Source of the DNA: SHLQ01 sp964610745
GTDB taxonomy: Bacteria > Actinomycetota > Acidimicrobiia > Acidimicrobiales > SHLQ01
Assembly: GCA_964610745.1 (NCBI GenBank)
Contig: CAZSYL010000014.1
Location: 6,959 to 70,958, forward strand
DNA: 64,000 nucleotides
Reading direction: 5' to 3'
Under the pieces are notes generated by a model that was not told where the DNA came from, ran no database searches, and was given only the letters and a program-made list of their open reading frames with translations. Below are positions 1 to 9,078 of the stretch, in pieces (within the stretch, counting starts at the first letter, position 1; each line of letters begins with the position of its first letter). A program made the position numbers and the translations under genes.

Positions 1-653
1 TCGGCGATGACATCGAGCGGTCCTTGGCCAATGTTGGCGGCGACCGTTGGAAAACGCAGCAGACGACGATCGGATGCGTCGTCAATGAACCAGGTTCCAT
101 TCGGGAAAATGTCCGCACTTCGCGGCGCTTCGTCTGGAACCACAAGGCGTTCAGAGGCAGCAGGACCAAGGTCGGAAAGACGCACGATTGGGGTGAGATC
201 GGGCAATAACTCTTCGCCGCAATCCACGTCAGTCGTGCACCGAGTTGGCTCTGGAATGCTGACGATTCCTTGCCTGTTTTCGAGATCTATTTCGGTGCGA
301 AAATCGAAGTGTCCAACAGCGGTACCACCTGGGCCGGACACGTCGATCGTTATCTCTACGCCGGCGCGTACTGGTGGCACTCGATAGTCGAGTTGGAACG
401 AGCCGTCAGCAAGAGTCGTTGTCGATTCATTGTTGGGATCGGGCGCAAAAAACAGTGGAGGGTCGTTGCCTACAGCGTTGGCGATGAGTGGTGACACCAA
501 GGCGCCGCTGACCGGTTCTCCGCTATTGGAGTATTGGACGATCATGGTGTTTTCGGCGGAGGAAGTCGTCGATGATCCGCAGGCCACAAGAATTGCTCCG
601 GCGACCACCGCGAGCGGGAGATGTCGAACCCGGGTGGGTAAGAAGGACTGCAT
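1..653 (-). CDS. Lipoprotein with lysyl-oxidase-like domain (3' end outside window)
   Basis: The frame is open from an ATG at 653 to the window edge, giving 217 visible residues. The N-terminus is a lipoprotein signal: basic residues, a hydrophobic stretch, then lipobox LVAC with the lipidated Cys at about residue 25, followed by a Ser/Thr-rich linker. Residues 40-125 look like a beta-sandwich (Gly, Thr, Val rich). From about residue 145 the sequence LLPDLTPIVRLSDLG...RLLRFPTVAANIGQGPLDV matches the start of the bacterial lysyl-oxidase-like domain (PF01186), whose copper-binding His segment would lie beyond the edge. It is probably anchored outside the cell membrane. It is divergent from the giant surface protein at 827, so the two may share a promoter region and a cell-surface role. 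The domain assignment rests on this short N-terminal part. Confidence 0.75.
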   Translation of the reverse strand, partial: MQSFLPTRVRHLPLAVVAGAILVACGSSTTSSAENTMIVQYSNSGEPVSGALVSPLIANAVGNDPPLFFAPDPNNESTTTLADGSFQLDYRVPPVRAGVEITIDVSGPGGTAVGHFDFRTEIDLENRQGIVSIPEPTRCTTDVDCGEELLPDLTPIVRLSDLGPAASERLVVPDEAPRSADIFPNGTWFIDDASDRRLLRFPTVAANIGQGPLDVIA

Positions 654-665
654 TTTGGCGAGCCT

Positions 666-694
666 ACCTGTCTGTTCGACCTACACAGATAGGT
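666..694. promoter_or_regulatory. Inverted repeat between divergent surface-protein genes
   Basis: ACCTGTCTGT (666-675) and ACAGATAGGT (685-694) form an inverted repeat with 9 of 10 pairs matching, in the 173-bp gap between the divergent starts at 653 and 827. It could be an operator serving both genes or a leader hairpin. No regulator in the window can be linked to it. Confidence 0.35.
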
Positions 695-826
695 CAGACG
701 GCCTCTTGTAGACGAAAGATAGAAATTCCTCAAGAAAACATGCAACTAGTCGATCTTTCTTGCCTAGGCCGGTGTTCGCGGGTCGCAATTTTCAGCTTCG
801 AACACCTCGATCAAGGTAGATATTTG

Positions 827-3800
827 ATGCATCGAAGTCAGAAGAAACGTTCCCGAGTGCCTGTGTGCCTGGCAGCAATCCTTGCACTTCTGGGCGCACA
901 AATGGCTGTGTTGCCTGGAGTGCTCAGCGCTCTTGAGGCCCCCGCAAACAGCTATGTGAGCGCAACCGTTTCTGGAGGTGTGCCCAGCCCGACAAGTGCA
1001 CTCGACTCCGGTGACTGTGCACTCCTCATTCAGATGACGGGTACGGTCGCCGACGGCCTTGGCACCTTTGAAATTCTCGACCCAGCGACGGCGGCACCGA
1101 CGCGAACGTACTCGAACAGCGAAGCGGTCCAGTACGTTGTGCTTCCCGGCGGTTGCGATCAAGAGATCGATGTAACGAGCGAGCTTTCTCCCGCCCAGAG
1201 CTGGGACGGTGCAACGGGTACGGGCGGCGTAATCTTCCTCGGCGGATCAACGCTCAACCTCGAAGCTGACATCGACGCCAGCGAAGCTGGCTTCTCCTCC
1301 TTCGACAGTGTTGGAGCAGGGTGCGACGGCGGCAGCGGTCAACCACAAGCCGATAGCTCGATGTGGAGCGCTGGCGGCGGTGGTGGCGGCGTCATCGGTG
1401 GTGGCGGTGGTGCGTCTGGTCACATTGGCAACACCGACTTCGCGACCGATAGCACTTTCGACGGTTCACCCGGTGGCGGCGGAACTTCCACGACAGGTGG
1501 GCAAGGCGGTGAGCACGGCGAGGGATCCGCCGAAAGCAGCGACACTGGTGGCGCACCGATTCAAGAGCACGGAGTGGCCCCTGACGGTGGCGACGCCGGT
1601 TGCATTGGCAACGGCGGTTCACTCGACCAAAGTTCGTTCTATACCGGCTTCTGGTCCACCGGCGCAGGCGGTGGCGGTGGCGGGTCCTACGGCGGCGGTG
1701 GCGCAGGCTGTAGTGCGCGAAGTAGTGCGGCATATGCGGCTGGTGGTGGTGGCGGCGGTTCGTACACCGGCGGCGGAGCAGGTGGTGTCGGCGGTACAAA
1801 CACCGGCGCAGAAAGCGTTAGCCCAGAAGAGAACGGCATTGCCGGAAATAGCCCGCTGGCAGCGGAAATTCCCGACGCTGCGCACTTCCTCAACCACGAT
1901 GACCCTCGCCTCATGATGGGCGGTGCAGGCGGCGCCAGCTTCATTGGTGATGGCTCTTCTCCACAAAACGGCGGTCGCGGCGGCGGCATCGTCGTTCTCG
2001 ACTTCGACTCTGTTGTTGGAGCAGGCGGCTCGGTCATCAGCAATGGTGGCGACGGCGCTACTCCACCCAACTTCCGCGACGGGGCGCAGCTCGGTTCGAG
2101 TGGTTCGGGCGGCGGAGCGGGTGGCCAGATTGCGATTTTGGCTCCAACCGTTTCCTCTCTCAACGTAAGCGCTGTTGGCGGTATCGGCGGCGACGCTGTG
2201 GAAGACACCGGGTCAGCCTCCTACTCTCGCCACACCGGTTCGGCTGGCGCTACTGGTGGCGGCGGCGGCATTTGGTTCGCTGAAGTTGGTGGCGACATGA
2301 CCAACAGTGGCGCTAACGCTGGTGCAACATCAGCTGATTCGACCATCGCGGCACCAGGAGTAACAGGTCTCGACTGGTCCGTGAGCGCTGGTAACCCAGC
2401 ACTCAACGGCATCTACCCAGCGCCGGTAACCGTTGGCTCAGCTACCTACACCTACGCCGAATGGGCTTCCATTGTCGGCGCTGCAAACGCTGACTCGCAG
2501 GTGACATTCAAGTGGATTGCAGTTTCTCTCGTAGATGCAGCAGCACCAGACTTCACCCTCGAAGAACTGATCACAGCGTTCCCGAGCCTCGAACAGCCGA
2601 ACAACCCGAAGAACCTTGGACTCGGCTGCACGCCTGGACTTGGTGGTACCGGACTGATGGCGTTCAGCTCACCTCCAACTCCAACCCTCGAAATCGAAAC
2701 GCTTACAAATGGCGTCGATTCTGACGAGGCGCCGGGTGAAATCCTTGTAGCTGGCCAGGAAGTCACATGGGAGTATGAAGTAACCGCAGTCTCGATTGGC
2801 TCTGTTGAGAACATTGTCGTCACCGATGACAACGAAGGCGTTGTCGATTGCCCTGAGACGACTCTCGCCGCAGGCGAATCGATGACGTGTTCACTCGATG
2901 GAACGGTGACCGATGGTCAATACAGCACGGTCGGAACTGCTACCGGCGACGGCGTCGACGACCTTGGAGTATCGACAGGCCCCGTGTCTGTTGACGACCC
3001 AACGCATCATGTCGGCGTAACCCCATCGATCGCCATCGAGGCAACCACCAACGGTGTGCAGGCCGATACAGCCCCATCGGAAAACCCCGTTGCAATCGGC
3101 GATCCAATCGAATGGGTTTTCGACGTGACGAACGGTGAAATTCCAGTTGTCGACGTTGAAGTCACCGACGAGACGACACAGGCATCCACCGAACCCGGAG
3201 CGGCTGATCTCACTTGTGACTATGACGCAAGCTCCGATCCCTCAACCGGTGTTGGAGAATTGGCGGCAGGCGAAACAGTTCCTTGTTCCGCTACGACCGG
3301 CGTTGCTGGTGTCGGCGACTACGCCAACCTTGCGACGGTCACCGCCGTTGCGGCCGAAGCTGATCCAGTAGCTGGAACGTTGACCGCCGTGCTTGACGCA
3401 GCGGGAGAAGAGATTCCAGTGACCGACACCGATCCATCGGGATACCTCGGCGAACCCACCTACGACCTCGCACTTGCTGAGGTGGTAGCGGGTACGTCAC
3501 TCGACTCGACGGGTCGCTTGGTCGACTTCACGATCACGGTTGCAAACCAAGGCGAACTCGACTCGGAGTCCTTTACGGTGACGAGCGAACTCGATGAAGC
3601 GACCGAATTTGTATCTGCCTCAGACGGCGGAAGCGAGACCGCTCCTGGCATCGTCGAATGGGACATTCCTGAGGCTTCGAGCTTGGCTACCGGGGAGACC
3701 CTCGACCTGACCCTTCAGGTCCGATTGATCGATGCAGCAGCAACCGGTGTCATTAACACTTCAGAGATCTCTTCGGATAGTGGTGACGACACGGACTCGA

Positions 3801-6800
3801 CTCCTGATGACGTAATCACTGGCGCAGGTGCGGACAATTTGGTCGACATTACCGATGTGGCTGCACTCGCAATTGACACGGGCTCGAACGACCCTGATGA
3901 AGATGACCATGACGTGGCTGCGATCGGCTTCGACTACGACCTTGCGCTGATCAAGACGATCAACTCAACCTCAGAGATGCTCGTTCCAGATGGCACGGTC
4001 ACATTCGATCTTACGATCACCAACCAGGGTGAACCAGTAGAGCGCATCGAGGTCACTGACTACATAGATGCCACCCTGTTCAACGCCCTTACAGTTGACG
4101 GCGAAACAAATGCGGCGGGAATTGCTGGAGGAACCGCAGCTAACGAGTTCGGTTTCGAATGGTCTGGGGCCGGAACTCTGACCCCGTCGGTGTTGCTGAC
4201 CCCAGTGACCGAGGGTCAGAAGTTCGCAACAGGCGAGACGCTCATCGTTCCGATCACGCTCGCTGTCTCACCGGAATGGGATGGCTCCGACCTCGAAGGC
4301 TGGGCTGAGATTTCGATGTTCGACGACGATGCGACCTCCGCCAACGGTGATTCGACCGCCGCAGGTTCGGGTGTACTTCTTTTCGACAAGGATTCGGCCG
4401 CTGATGCGGACCAAAGCAACGACTCGCAGCCCACAGGGTATGGCGAGCCTGGCGACGATGTCATCACCAACGATGCTGGTGACGAGGACGATCATGATGT
4501 GGCAGGTCTCCCGGTCTACGACATCTCTTTGATCAATGACCTCGCAGCGGGTCAGGACTACGTGGTTGACCCAACCGCTGAAGTCCTCGAAGCGAGCTTC
4601 GTTGTCACGGTCAAAAACCAGGGTAACCACCCGGTCAACAATGTTGAGGTAACTCAACACATCCCAGCGGGCGCCGAGCTCGACACAATCCAAACCGATG
4701 AAGCGAACTCGGCCATCGCTGGGTTGACGCGAAGCGGCGAGGTGTTCGAGCTGACCGACCCTCTCCTGCCAGGGGAGACCGTCGATATCGCTCTCGTGCT
4801 CACGATTGTTGACCCTGCGGTCGGCGTGTACATGAGCAACGCGGAAATCTCCGCGGCGTTCGACCTCGACGGCAATCCGGTCGCCGATATCGACTCGACT
4901 GTCGACGGAATTGTCGGCAATGACGTCGTCGAGATCGTCAGCTCAGAGGGAGATGCCGTAGAAGTGAACTCCCACGATGACATCGACTATGACCGCACGT
5001 CTGCCGGGGCGCCCGTCGCGACGCCACTCGATGACGACGACCACGACCAAGAACAAGTTGTTCTCGGCTTCGATCAAGCTGTTGAGCTCGAATTCGCAAC
5101 CCCTGCAGGTGAGTACCCACTCGCTCCGGGCTCCGACGTCGAATTCGAAATTGTTGTGACCAACCAGGGAAGCGCTATCGAGCGAATCTCGATAGTGGAT
5201 TATGTCGACGAAGACGTATGGCAGGCATTCGATGTCTCTGCGAACCCCGATGGGGTGACCAGCGGAGACGTCACGCTTCCATTCGTGTGGTCAGAAGATG
5301 CAGGTTTGCCTGTTGTGTCTATCGAAGGCGCGCTTGGACTTGGTCAAACGCTCACGGTTCCGGTGACACTGGCCATTCGAGATGACTACGCCACGCAGGC
5401 CGGTTCGCTCGTGAATGTTGTCGAGATCGCGTCCTTTGACGACGACCTCGACGACGCCAATGGGTCTCCTAGTGATATCGACTCGACCCCTGACACGGCG
5501 AACGCTGATCCTGTAGCCGAGGATGACCATGATCTCCTCGAGGTTGCGATCTTGGACCTGGCTCTCCGTGAGGTGCTCTCCCTCGATACGGCACTTCCGG
5601 TGCAGCCAGGCCAAGACGTGACGTTCCAGATCGAAGTCTTTAACCAAGGCGCCGTGGCTGCTTCCAACATCGAGGTGGTCGATTACGTCAACCTTGAAAT
5701 GTGGGCTCCCTTTGATGTTGATCAGAATCCAGCAACAGAGCAGTACACCTGGGCTGCCAGCGGCAGCGACGGGGTAGTGGCTCTGGCGGCTGAGCTTGCA
5801 CCTGGTGCTTCGATTGTGATCCCGGTAGTGCTGACGGTGGCTGACGGTGCGGACCTGTCTGACCTTTCCAACACGTCCGAGATTGCAGCAGCAACAGCGA
5901 CTGACGGGGCGACCGTTGTGGTCAACCCCGATGGTTCGACGGTTGCCGACTTTGATTCGATTCCCGATTTGATAAATGACGATGTCCTTGTAGACAACGT
6001 CATCGATAACTCGCAAGACGATGAAGACGATCACGACATCGCAGTCGTTGAGGCTCCTCTCTTCAGCTTGGGTAACCAGGTTTGGGAAGACAGCAACAAC
6101 GATGGTGTGCTCGGTGACGGAGAAACGCCAATCGCTGGTGTTGAGGTTCACCTGTTCGTCGATGCCGATGGTGATGGCCTGGCAGACGATCTCGATGGAA
6201 ACGGCGTGCTCGACGAGAGCGATTCGCTCAGCAAAGCCGTGACCGGAGTTGACGGTGACTACCTCTTCAGTGGGTTGCCGGTTGGTGAGTACGTCGTTGG
6301 TATCGCACCTAGCAACTTTGCCGCTGGCGCAGCGTTGGAAAATGGGGTGTCGAGCACAACGACTGTCACCGATCCGAACACCGACTTTGACCAAGACGAC
6401 AACGGAACATCGTGTGGTTGTCCGGACGGATACGTTCTGTCGGGAGCGGTGTCGTTGCTCGGCGGTGAGCCAACAGCTGAACCCGGCCTTGTCAACGATC
6501 TGGCAATGGACGCGAACGCGAACCTCACGGTCGACTTTGGTTTCTGGTTCCCGATTGTTGAACTCGATTTGGAGATGACGCCACTGACCACCGACCCAAT
6601 GAGTGTTGGCGACACGGTCGATATCCGTCTGGATGTCACGAATCTTGGCAACACACCGGTTACTGCGGACTTGACCCTGTTGATTCCCGACCGCGGTGCC
6701 TTCGATCCTGCAAGCATCCCTGTCGAATCCGATGGGAGTGTGCTGATCGTTATCGACGAGATGATGGCTCCGGGTACGACGTTCAGCCAAGAACTGTCGG

Positions 6801-7096
6801 CGACGCTGTCTGCTTCGGGTGACATGCAGGTGGAGGCAACCCTGTCCAACGTTGTCCTGATGGACGACGACGGTGTCGTTCTTCAGAGTCCGAGCGGCGA
6901 CGCGCTCGCCCTCGGAGCCGACGACCTGATCGAAGCGTTTGTCCTGGGTGAGGTTCTCACGGCGGCAGCTCCACCCGCGGCTCTGGCCTTTACCGGTTCG
7001 TCGATAGTCCGGTTCGTGACTCTGGCAATGCTGCTGGTTTCGCTCGGAGCCGGGATTCTGTTGTGGCGTCGCCGTGAGCAGGTTGTTGTGTCCTAG
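827..7096 (+). CDS. Giant repeat-rich surface protein with LAFTG sorting signal
   Basis: This protein has 2,089 residues from the ATG at 827, chosen because it is followed at once by a signal peptide (HRSQKKRSR, then a hydrophobic stretch to about residue 45). Residues 160-485 are Gly-rich. From about 630 onward come repeated DUF11/beta-sandwich modules. Five acidic junctions with the core DDHD lie near residues 1026, 1219, 1402, 1566 and 1733, so the modules are about 165-190 residues long. Residues 1745-1900 form an SdrD-B-like domain (GNQVWEDSNNDGVLGDGETP). The C-terminus has LAFTG at residues 2053-2057, a membrane helix and an RRRE tail, which is a sortase signal of the LAxTG type used by class E sortases. 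It should be covalently wall-linked and probably serves adhesion or surface-layer functions. No sortase gene is in the window. The acidic loops suggest calcium binding, which is inferred. Confidence 0.9.
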   Translation: MHRSQKKRSRVPVCLAAILALLGAQMAVLPGVLSALEAPANSYVSATVSGGVPSPTSALDSGDCALLIQMTGTVADGLGTFEILDPATAAPTRTYSNSEAVQYVVLPGGCDQEIDVTSELSPAQSWDGATGTGGVIFLGGSTLNLEADIDASEAGFSSFDSVGAGCDGGSGQPQADSSMWSAGGGGGGVIGGGGGASGHIGNTDFATDSTFDGSPGGGGTSTTGGQGGEHGEGSAESSDTGGAPIQEHGVAPDGGDAGCIGNGGSLDQSSFYTGFWSTGAGGGGGGSYGGGGAGCSARSSAAYAAGGGGGGSYTGGGAGGVGGTNTGAESVSPEENGIAGNSPLAAEIPDAAHFLNHDDPRLMMGGAGGASFIGDGSSPQNGGRGGGIVVLDFDSVVGAGGSVISNGGDGATPPNFRDGAQLGSSGSGGGAGGQIAILAPTVSSLNVSAVGGIGGDAVEDTGSASYSRHTGSAGATGGGGGIWFAEVGGDMTNSGANAGATSADSTIAAPGVTGLDWSVSAGNPALNGIYPAPVTVGSATYTYAEWASIVGAANADSQVTFKWIAVSLVDAAAPDFTLEELITAFPSLEQPNNPKNLGLGCTPGLGGTGLMAFSSPPTPTLEIETLTNGVDSDEAPGEILVAGQEVTWEYEVTAVSIGSVENIVVTDDNEGVVDCPETTLAAGESMTCSLDGTVTDGQYSTVGTATGDGVDDLGVSTGPVSVDDPTHHVGVTPSIAIEATTNGVQADTAPSENPVAIGDPIEWVFDVTNGEIPVVDVEVTDETTQASTEPGAADLTCDYDASSDPSTGVGELAAGETVPCSATTGVAGVGDYANLATVTAVAAEADPVAGTLTAVLDAAGEEIPVTDTDPSGYLGEPTYDLALAEVVAGTSLDSTGRLVDFTITVANQGELDSESFTVTSELDEATEFVSASDGGSETAPGIVEWDIPEASSLATGETLDLTLQVRLIDAAATGVINTSEISSDSGDDTDSTPDDVITGAGADNLVDITDVAALAIDTGSNDPDEDDHDVAAIGFDYDLALIKTINSTSEMLVPDGTVTFDLTITNQGEPVERIEVTDYIDATLFNALTVDGETNAAGIAGGTAANEFGFEWSGAGTLTPSVLLTPVTEGQKFATGETLIVPITLAVSPEWDGSDLEGWAEISMFDDDATSANGDSTAAGSGVLLFDKDSAADADQSNDSQPTGYGEPGDDVITNDAGDEDDHDVAGLPVYDISLINDLAAGQDYVVDPTAEVLEASFVVTVKNQGNHPVNNVEVTQHIPAGAELDTIQTDEANSAIAGLTRSGEVFELTDPLLPGETVDIALVLTIVDPAVGVYMSNAEISAAFDLDGNPVADIDSTVDGIVGNDVVEIVSSEGDAVEVNSHDDIDYDRTSAGAPVATPLDDDDHDQEQVVLGFDQAVELEFATPAGEYPLAPGSDVEFEIVVTNQGSAIERISIVDYVDEDVWQAFDVSANPDGVTSGDVTLPFVWSEDAGLPVVSIEGALGLGQTLTVPVTLAIRDDYATQAGSLVNVVEIASFDDDLDDANGSPSDIDSTPDTANADPVAEDDHDLLEVAILDLALREVLSLDTALPVQPGQDVTFQIEVFNQGAVAASNIEVVDYVNLEMWAPFDVDQNPATEQYTWAASGSDGVVALAAELAPGASIVIPVVLTVADGADLSDLSNTSEIAAATATDGATVVVNPDGSTVADFDSIPDLINDDVLVDNVIDNSQDDEDDHDIAVVEAPLFSLGNQVWEDSNNDGVLGDGETPIAGVEVHLFVDADGDGLADDLDGNGVLDESDSLSKAVTGVDGDYLFSGLPVGEYVVGIAPSNFAAGAALENGVSSTTTVTDPNTDFDQDDNGTSCGCPDGYVLSGAVSLLGGEPTAEPGLVNDLAMDANANLTVDFGFWFPIVELDLEMTPLTTDPMSVGDTVDIRLDVTNLGNTPVTADLTLLIPDRGAFDPASIPVESDGSVLIVIDEMMAPGTTFSQELSATLSASGDMQVEATLSNVVLMDDDGVVLQSPSGDALALGADDLIEAFVLGEVLTAAAPPAALAFTGSSIVRFVTLAMLLVSLGAGILLWRRREQVVVS

Positions 7097-7127
7097 CTCC
7101 GTGCATTAGCCAAAGCGCGCAGAACAA

Positions 7128-7175
7128 AGAGGTCCCGCATTCACCTCCCACGTCAGGGGTGAATGCGGGACCTCT
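7128..7175. terminator. 18-bp-stem hairpin between convergent genes
   Basis: AGAGGTCCCGCATTCACC (7128-7145) pairs perfectly with 7158-7175 across a 12-nt loop. It lies between the convergent surface-protein and LysR genes. Read on the minus strand the stem is followed by TTTGTT, so it fits best as the LysR terminator. The plus side lacks a T tract, but the stem may still stop transcription of the giant gene. Confidence 0.8.
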
Positions 7176-7210
7176 GCGCGTATCGCCACACGGTGGTAGC
7201 GCCAATGTGT

Positions 7211-8131
7211 CTAGGTGTTTGGTTGGCGTCGATCTAAGCCGAGTTCCTCGGCAACCTCGGCAACAGCGGTCTTAAACGCGGCGATCGCTGGTCGTTCTGC
7301 AGACGACGATCGTGACAGCAGCTCGATGACCCGGTGTTGAGGTTGTTCTAGCTCCATGAGGTCGACACCGTCTGGGACTCGTACAAGACCGAGGTCGGGG
7401 ACCAATGCTGCGCCAGCGCCCGCGGCAACCATCCTGAGCACGGTCGGGAAGTCGGCGATGCGATGGGCGATGAGGGGAGACGTCGGCATCGTTGCGAACG
7501 CTCGATTAACCGCAAAGCTGCACGCATCGTTGGGCGGGGGAGCGACAAACTCGAAGTCGGTGGCGACCTCGAGGTTCACGGGTCCGGTGGTGTCCAAGCT
7601 TCCGGCGGGGACGGCGAGGCGAAGCCAATCTCGACACACGAGCATGCGGTCGAGGTCGGCGCGTTCTGGTGAGCCAGCCTCGCGTTCGACGGCGAACGCA
7701 ATGTCGAGCTCACCGCGGCGCACGAGTTCGCTCGGGTCGGTGTCGACGAAGGCGGTGCGGAGCTTAAGGTCGGGGTGAGATGTGCGAAGGCGGGTCATGA
7801 CGGGCTCGAGCATCGTCGAGCCCACCGACTCGAAGAAGAACACTCGCAACTCGCCAGATACTTCTCCTTGGAGGCGTTCGATGGCCGCTTCGGCCTCGTC
7901 GAGACTGTTGAGGATCAGCTCTGCGTGGCTGACGAGCTCGCGTCCAGCATCTGTCAGCATCACGTTTCGACCAACTCGTTCGAGCAACGCCACGCCGGTG
8001 GTTTTCTCTGCGGTGGACAGCTGTTGAGAAACAGCGGACGCGGTGTAGCCGAGCACGTCGGCGGCCCTGGCGATCGTGCTTTGGCGAGAGAATTCGCGAA
8101 GCATCCGGAGCTGCTGGATCGAGATGTCCAT
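7211..8131 (-). CDS. LysR-family transcriptional regulator
   Basis: This 306-residue protein has the LysR layout: a winged helix-turn-helix at residues 1-60 (QQLRMLREFSRQSTIARAADVLGYTASAVSQQL), a linker helix to about 90, then a periplasmic-binding-like effector domain. The length is normal for the family. It is divergent from the small zinc-ribbon gene starting at 8227, with 95 bp between them, the usual arrangement when a LysR protein controls itself and its neighbour. The ligand cannot be read from the sequence. Confidence 0.92.
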   Translation of the reverse strand: MDISIQQLRMLREFSRQSTIARAADVLGYTASAVSQQLSTAEKTTGVALLERVGRNVMLTDAGRELVSHAELILNSLDEAEAAIERLQGEVSGELRVFFFESVGSTMLEPVMTRLRTSHPDLKLRTAFVDTDPSELVRRGELDIAFAVEREAGSPERADLDRMLVCRDWLRLAVPAGSLDTTGPVNLEVATDFEFVAPPPNDACSFAVNRAFATMPTSPLIAHRIADFPTVLRMVAAGAGAALVPDLGLVRVPDGVDLMELEQPQHRVIELLSRSSSAERPAIAAFKTAVAEVAEELGLDRRQPNT

Positions 8132-8226
8132 ATGGCGAGACTACGCATGACGATTCAGTATTGCTAATGAAAATCAAGAAGAAATCATCGCTTTTACTTA
8201 TTCACAGATCGAGTGATGATGCAACG

Positions 8227-8505
8227 ATGTTCATCATCAATTGCCAGCAATGCGACACGACGTACCTTCTGTCCGATTCGGTTGTCGAATCACGCCATGC
8301 CACGAGCAGCGGCATCATCGGCTATGTGAAATGCCCTGAAGGTCACCGAATGGTTCAGATTCTCCCGGACGCATATCCGAAACCTCCCCCGCCCACCGGA
8401 AGCGCTGGGTCTGCGCGCCGTAACTTGTCGCTCGCGGAGAAACGAAACCAGCGACTACCAGCCTGGAGCACACAGGTCGATGCGTGCGGTGTCTTCCCAG
8501 GATGA
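8227..8505 (+). CDS. Small zinc-ribbon-like protein
   Basis: This is a 92-residue protein beginning MFIINCQQCDTTYLL. It holds a CxxC pair at residues 6-9 and a second Cys followed by GH (KCPEGHRMV) about 30 residues later, which fits a single zinc ribbon. A Pro-rich and basic tail follows. The ATG at 8227 is preferred over an upstream one at 8161 because homology-like sequence begins here. No clear ribosome-binding site is seen, so the message may be leaderless. Its 3' end overlaps the convergent GNAT gene by 51 bp. Function is unknown. Confidence 0.6.
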   Translation: MFIINCQQCDTTYLLSDSVVESRHATSSGIIGYVKCPEGHRMVQILPDAYPKPPPPTGSAGSARRNLSLAEKRNQRLPAWSTQVDACGVFPG

Positions 8506-9021
8506 GTCCCCCGGATAGATCATGGCCCACGGGTCGCTGAAGGCATCGGCACCATCGATCGAGGTGAAGATCTTGTTCTGCACCGTTCGTGCTCCGAATC
8601 GTTCGTAGTACTTGGGCACAGGGGATTGAAAGAAGGCGGGCCTTCCCTCGCTGTCCACCCGTTCGAAGGCTGCGTTCACGACGGCGTCTCCCCAGCCTTG
8701 GCCTCGATGGTTGGGGTCGCTGCACATGCTCGCAAGTGCCACGATCTCAACGGGATTTCCGTCGAGAGTGACGGCGTGCAAGAAGGTGCGTGCCACTGCG
8801 CGCAGCGATGTGCCGTCGTAAGCAAGGTGCAGCTGCATTGCGTCCAGGGCCGCGTAGATTGGATCGGTGCGGGCAAGTCGTGCTGCTGGACCTGCCGGGT
8901 CGTCATCAGGCCACACCAAATGCCACAGGTCAACGCAAGCCCGCCGCGCCTGCGCGTCGACCTCACTCCACGAAAGGTTGGCTACGCGGGCACTCGCGGG
9001 TAGAGATGATTCGCTTGTCAC
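8455..9021 (-). CDS. GNAT-family N-acetyltransferase
   Basis: This is a 188-residue protein with a GTG start. The acetyl-CoA-binding motif A is visible as VALASMCSDPNHRGQGWGDAV, with the R/Q-x-x-G-x-G/A signature RGQGWG at about residues 107-112. A YYERFGA-type segment typical of the C-terminal part of GNAT proteins follows (PVPKYYERFGARTVQ). It transfers an acetyl group from acetyl-CoA to an unknown amine. It is convergent with the zinc-ribbon gene and divergent from the DNA alkylation repair gene. Confidence 0.85.
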   Translation of the reverse strand: MTSESSLPASARVANLSWSEVDAQARRACVDLWHLVWPDDDPAGPAARLARTDPIYAALDAMQLHLAYDGTSLRAVARTFLHAVTLDGNPVEIVALASMCSDPNHRGQGWGDAVVNAAFERVDSEGRPAFFQSPVPKYYERFGARTVQNKIFTSIDGADAFSDPWAMIYPGDSSWEDTARIDLCAPGW

Positions 9022-9078
9022 AAGCTCACGGTAGCCAGTCGAGCGGTCAGGGTTCGGTCACCGTGTCAGAATGCGTTC

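Noticed and set aside
1310..2280. CRISPR-like regular repeats in the Gly-rich coding region.
   Set aside because: The repetition is codon-level (GGC/GGT runs) within an open frame, without fixed-length repeats and spacers.
5291..6790. A 499-residue minus-strand open frame opposite the giant surface protein.
   Set aside because: It is antisense to a well-supported coding sequence, has the mirrored composition of its repeats, and shows no family features.
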